Shown piece by piece: positions 4,783-7,676 of a stretch of DNA of 7,676 nucleotides. This stretch comes from Mobilitalea sp. (lineage in GTDB: Bacteria; Bacillota_A; Clostridia; Lachnospirales; Lachnospiraceae). Below the pieces are notes generated by a model. That model made no database searches. It was given only the letters and a program-made list of their open reading frames with translations, and was not told the DNA's origin. The position numbers were made by a program, and so were the translations under genes. Location: assembly GCA_029974875.1 (NCBI GenBank), contig JARKQP010000813.1, forward strand, positions 1 through 7,676, given 5' to 3'. Within the stretch, counting starts at the first letter, position 1, and every line of letters begins with the position of its first letter.

Positions 4783-7676
4783 GGTTTGTGGCAATACTGA
4801 CAGCGGTAATTCTGGTTGTCCTGCTTCCTCTCCAATATATAGCCCAGAGCCAGGAGGAAATCGTGCACGGCAGGGTGGATGTCCGTTCTGCTGAATTTGC
4901 GGATAGGGTGAGGCACCAGGGGTATATTACGGCCAAAATGTACGGAGAATATCTTGAAAAATTAGGGAAGACAGGTGACTCCTATGACATTGGCCTGGAA
5001 ATTGCCCACCCGGTGACAGGGAAGGAAGTGGTAGAAAGAGAAGAACCCCTAACTTTTGTGGCGAAGAACACGGAGGCAGACGACGCAAAAAAATATACCA
5101 CGGAGCTTCTCTCTTCAGGTACGGATTCCCATGTCCACACGGATGCCTGTTATGCAGGACACAGGCATACCGCAAAACCGGTCTATACCCATTATCACGC
5201 CCATAGCGGTAATTGCCAGGTATGGATAACTGATAGGTATTGGGAAGGAGAGTGTGCCAGCTGCCATACTATGTATACCTGGCAAGGGCAAAGCTGGGCA
5301 AACAACCAACCTACCGGCGGGTGGCACGGGGGATGCCCTAACTGTGGACTGGAAGGCTACCGTGTAGCAGGCAGGGACAAAGTTGTGACCGGGTATTATT
5401 GGACCTGCGGGTATAACAAAGACGATAATGGTGACGGGATTGTCGATACCAATGTACCCTATGATGTAACATATGCTTATGGTGCCCAGGGTTTACCGCA
5501 GGGTTTCTCACTTGGAACTATAGTCGGGGGATGCTGGAGTTATCACAGCCACATTAATTCATATGGGCATACCCCGGTCGGACTGAATGGCCCTTACAAC
5601 GGACTTTATGATACCATACAGATCTATGACTATGCACGGGCCCGTGCTAATGGGGTGCCAGAGTATAGTGGTGGCAACTTCAATTACGACTATAGTTTTT
5701 ATTATTATAGAATCAATGTTTGGGCATCCGAGATTATAAATAGGTATGGCGGAGTAACTTGTAGTGTTCCCCAGGATTTAAGGCTCACGTACAATTATAA
5801 GACAACCATGGGTGTTACATCCAGCCCCGGTGGTTGGAGCTACTCTACTGATGTAGAAACATACATTACCATAAAGCTTTATCCCCGGCTGCTGGAAAAT
5901 AACATTGTCTTTGATTATGAGGTTACCCTTACCGTACCAAGTTATGTTTATTCGTCGATCTATGGTGGGAATATGCCCCCCTGCACTTTGAAGTCTGCTG
6001 ACGGACATTTTACAAAAAATTATTTTTCAATCAATGATCTGGCGAATTTAGGCAGTATAACTAATATGGCTGATTATTTTTATTCTTTAATTAAGGATAA
6101 AAACTCCACTTTTGCCAAGGTCTGCCCACTTGTTAAACAGCCTTATACAAATCACTTCATAACGTATGATGATTGGGGAAATCAAATTTATAATTATGGT
6201 TTTGTTTACGGACAACCTGTAATAGGGTACAGGGCAGATGCGGGATATTCTACCCTTGCCGGCGGCCTGAATAGGATATATGCCTATGGCCAGGTAAGCC
6301 TTTGTACATACCAAGCCGGACCTTCCAACCAATGGAATGGCTGCGGCCTTACGGAGGATGTCACCCTGGACTGCGGTGACGTGGTAACCTCCCTGACACC
6401 GACAAATCCCGTACAGACCGTATATAAGGGGGATCCTATCATAACCACGGCAACAGCCACGATGATGGACGGTTCGGTAAAGACAGTCAGCTGCACCGCA
6501 TCCGGTTATGACAGTAACAGCGTGGGTACACAGATGGTTACGCTTACCTATTACGGGTTGGTAGGCAATGCAAAAACAACAGGGACGAGATCCTGTACGG
6601 TGACGGTTACCGTGAAAAGCCGCAAGACGCTTACGGGCATTACGGTGACACCTGAATACCAGGAAGTAGAAAGGTATACGGATCCGTCCTTCACCGTGAC
6701 GGCCGCTTATAGTGATGGGACAAGCAGCCAGGTGTTCGGGTTTAACGTACTGGGGTTTGACGCCAAGCAGCTGGGAGCTCAGACTGTGACCCTATCTTAT
6801 CTGGAAGAAGGTGTGAGCAGAAGCACCACGGTGAATGTAAAGGTCACCAGGCTTACGGCTACCTGCCCGGTCTGCGGCACGGTCTATGAGCTGGACGACG
6901 ATGACGTGGACTGGGGATGCCCTACCTGCTCAGGGGCGATTGTGGCCATCAGTGTGTCCCCTGGGGAAGTCACGGTAAGGAAGGGGGAGACTCTGCCCAT
7001 AACGGTATCGGCATATTACCGGGACGGGAGGACAGGAATCCTCAGCGGCTGGGACAGTGACTATGACCCGGAAAAAATGGGACTGCAGGACGTGACGGTC
7101 ACCTATGATGATTTCACAGCCCATGTCATGGTCACTGTCGGCAGCGGGAAGACCTGCCCGGTCTGTGGGAACATCTATTCCCTGGATCCGGACGGGACGG
7201 ATCCCGGATGCCCCGTCTGCCGTTCCGAGGTAGTCAGCATATCGGCGTCACCGGAAAACATGACGGTAGAACGCTATGGGGAACTGCCTATAACAGTAAC
7301 TGCAACTTTCAGGGACGGACACACGGAAGAGGTGGATGGCTGGGGCACAGATTTTACGGCCGATAACACGGGCGAATTTGACGTGCCCATATATTATAAG
7401 AGTGCCGTAACGAGTGTGCATGTCACGGTGCTTGAGGAAGGGCTAGTCACCTGCCCCTACTGCCACACGGTATATTCACGGCATGAATACCCCAAGGGCT
7501 GCCCGGTCTGCAGCAGGACGCTGACCGGGGTCGAGGCACAGCTCAGGAACGGTGGGAACCGGGTAATATACCGGTCGGACTTAAACCTCCAGGTCATCTT
7601 AATCTACCGCGACACCCATAGGGAAATCACTTACACCGGGTTTACCTATACCGGGTTTGATTCCTCCGTACTTGGG
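4767..7676 (+). CDS. Large anchored surface protein with Ig-like domains and Cys4 zinc-knuckle repeats, 3' end missing
   Basis: ATG 4767 with GGAGGGGAG (4756-4764); it overlaps the protease gene by 16 bp. 970 codons are open to the right edge with no stop. Residues 4-25 form a single N-terminal membrane anchor or uncleaved signal. Residues 27-121 are a short conserved-looking region (Q-G-Y-I-T ... T-G-D-S-Y-D-I). At 122-150 lies a His/Cys cluster (H-V-H-T-D-A-C-Y-A-G-H-R-H, then H-Y-H-A-H-S-G-N-C). C163/C166 with C190/C193 form a first Cys4 set. D219-x-N-x-D-G-x-x-D227 is calcium-loop-like. About 290-490 is Tyr-rich and unrecognised. Ig-like Big_3-type domains lie at about 539-621, 622-699, 725-796 and 822-895, with a fifth cut off from 919. 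Cys4 knuckles are at 700-721, 797-818 and 896-915. Likely a filament tip or cell-surface adhesin made with the pilins; the ligand is unknown. Confidence 0.75.
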   Translation, partial: MDPVLRFVAILTAVILVVLLPLQYIAQSQEEIVHGRVDVRSAEFADRVRHQGYITAKMYGEYLEKLGKTGDSYDIGLEIAHPVTGKEVVEREEPLTFVAKNTEADDAKKYTTELLSSGTDSHVHTDACYAGHRHTAKPVYTHYHAHSGNCQVWITDRYWEGECASCHTMYTWQGQSWANNQPTGGWHGGCPNCGLEGYRVAGRDKVVTGYYWTCGYNKDDNGDGIVDTNVPYDVTYAYGAQGLPQGFSLGTIVGGCWSYHSHINSYGHTPVGLNGPYNGLYDTIQIYDYARARANGVPEYSGGNFNYDYSFYYYRINVWASEIINRYGGVTCSVPQDLRLTYNYKTTMGVTSSPGGWSYSTDVETYITIKLYPRLLENNIVFDYEVTLTVPSYVYSSIYGGNMPPCTLKSADGHFTKNYFSINDLANLGSITNMADYFYSLIKDKNSTFAKVCPLVKQPYTNHFITYDDWGNQIYNYGFVYGQPVIGYRADAGYSTLAGGLNRIYAYGQVSLCTYQAGPSNQWNGCGLTEDVTLDCGDVVTSLTPTNPVQTVYKGDPIITTATATMMDGSVKTVSCTASGYDSNSVGTQMVTLTYYGLVGNAKTTGTRSCTVTVTVKSRKTLTGITVTPEYQEVERYTDPSFTVTAAYSDGTSSQVFGFNVLGFDAKQLGAQTVTLSYLEEGVSRSTTVNVKVTRLTATCPVCGTVYELDDDDVDWGCPTCSGAIVAISVSPGEVTVRKGETLPITVSAYYRDGRTGILSGWDSDYDPEKMGLQDVTVTYDDFTAHVMVTVGSGKTCPVCGNIYSLDPDGTDPGCPVCRSEVVSISASPENMTVERYGELPITVTATFRDGHTEEVDGWGTDFTADNTGEFDVPIYYKSAVTSVHVTVLEEGLVTCPYCHTVYSRHEYPKGCPVCSRTLTGVEAQLRNGGNRVIYRSDLNLQVILIYRDTHREITYTGFTYTGFDSSVLG
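6864..7511 (+). repeat. Composite Cys4-knuckle plus Ig-domain repeats within the surface-protein gene
   Basis: Three knuckles of form C-P-x-C-(G/H)-x-(V/I)-Y ... G-C-P-x-C begin at residues 700, 797 and 896 (bases 6864, 7155 and 7452). They are spaced 97 and 99 residues apart, with one Ig-like domain in each interval. DNA identity persists locally: ACCTGCCCGGTCTG occurs at 6861-6874 and again at 7152-7165. This suggests duplication recent enough, or constrained enough, for recombination between units. Confidence 0.85.

Noticed and set aside
4927..7124. Several 60-90-residue reverse-strand frames inside the adhesin gene
   Set aside because: All lie antisense to a continuous 970-codon frame with clear domain structure; none has a convincing ribosome site or family signature.

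Overview
The window looks like part of a chromosomal Tad/type IV-pilus-like surface operon from a low-to-mid GC, Gram-positive, Clostridia-type bacterium, with a Lachnospiraceae-like gut anaerobe as my best guess. The reasons are the strong AGGAGG-type ribosome sites, the tightly packed genes all on the + strand, the AT-rich gap, the Ig-like (Big_3-style) surface protein, and the small single-helix proteins typical of such loci. The taxon is inferred; there is no rRNA or other marker here.

Layout. 1-1518 is the 3' part of a multi-span membrane protein resembling the type II secretion F/TadB-TadC platform family; its frame runs off the left edge. 1519-1770 is a non-coding, A-rich gap filled with a 14-bp tandem repeat array (12 units) and a short 8-bp array, ending at a clear ribosome site. 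1771-3319 holds three tandem paralogous pilin-like proteins. They are collinear to the residue: all three carry G-S-E-V at residues 69-72 and end in a shared Y-I-x-P/R-x-A ... F-x-Q block. Between the first and second are two perfect hairpins. 3334-3749 is a fourth, divergent pilin-like gene whose membrane helix and ectodomain lie in different frames (a -1 frameshift). 3763-4782 encodes an intact-looking M50/site-2-protease-type membrane metalloprotease. It overlaps by 16 bp a very large surface-protein gene (4767 to beyond 7676; 970 codons seen, no stop).

The large protein has one N-terminal membrane anchor, a His/Cys-rich cluster, a low-GC Tyr-rich middle region, then Ig-like domains. From residue 700 these alternate with four-cysteine zinc-ribbon-like knuckles in a repeat of about 97-99 residues. 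Metal-binding knuckles regularly interleaved with Ig domains in a predicted extracellular protein are the most unusual thing in the window.

Working model (inference): the F-type platform protein, with an ATPase presumably encoded to the left, assembles a filament from the major pilin at 1771 and minor pilins at 2382, 2873 and 3334. The large Ig/zinc-knuckle protein is a tip or surface adhesin, and the M50 protease processes or polices membrane-inserted subunits. The repeat array and hairpins would set expression level or subunit ratio.
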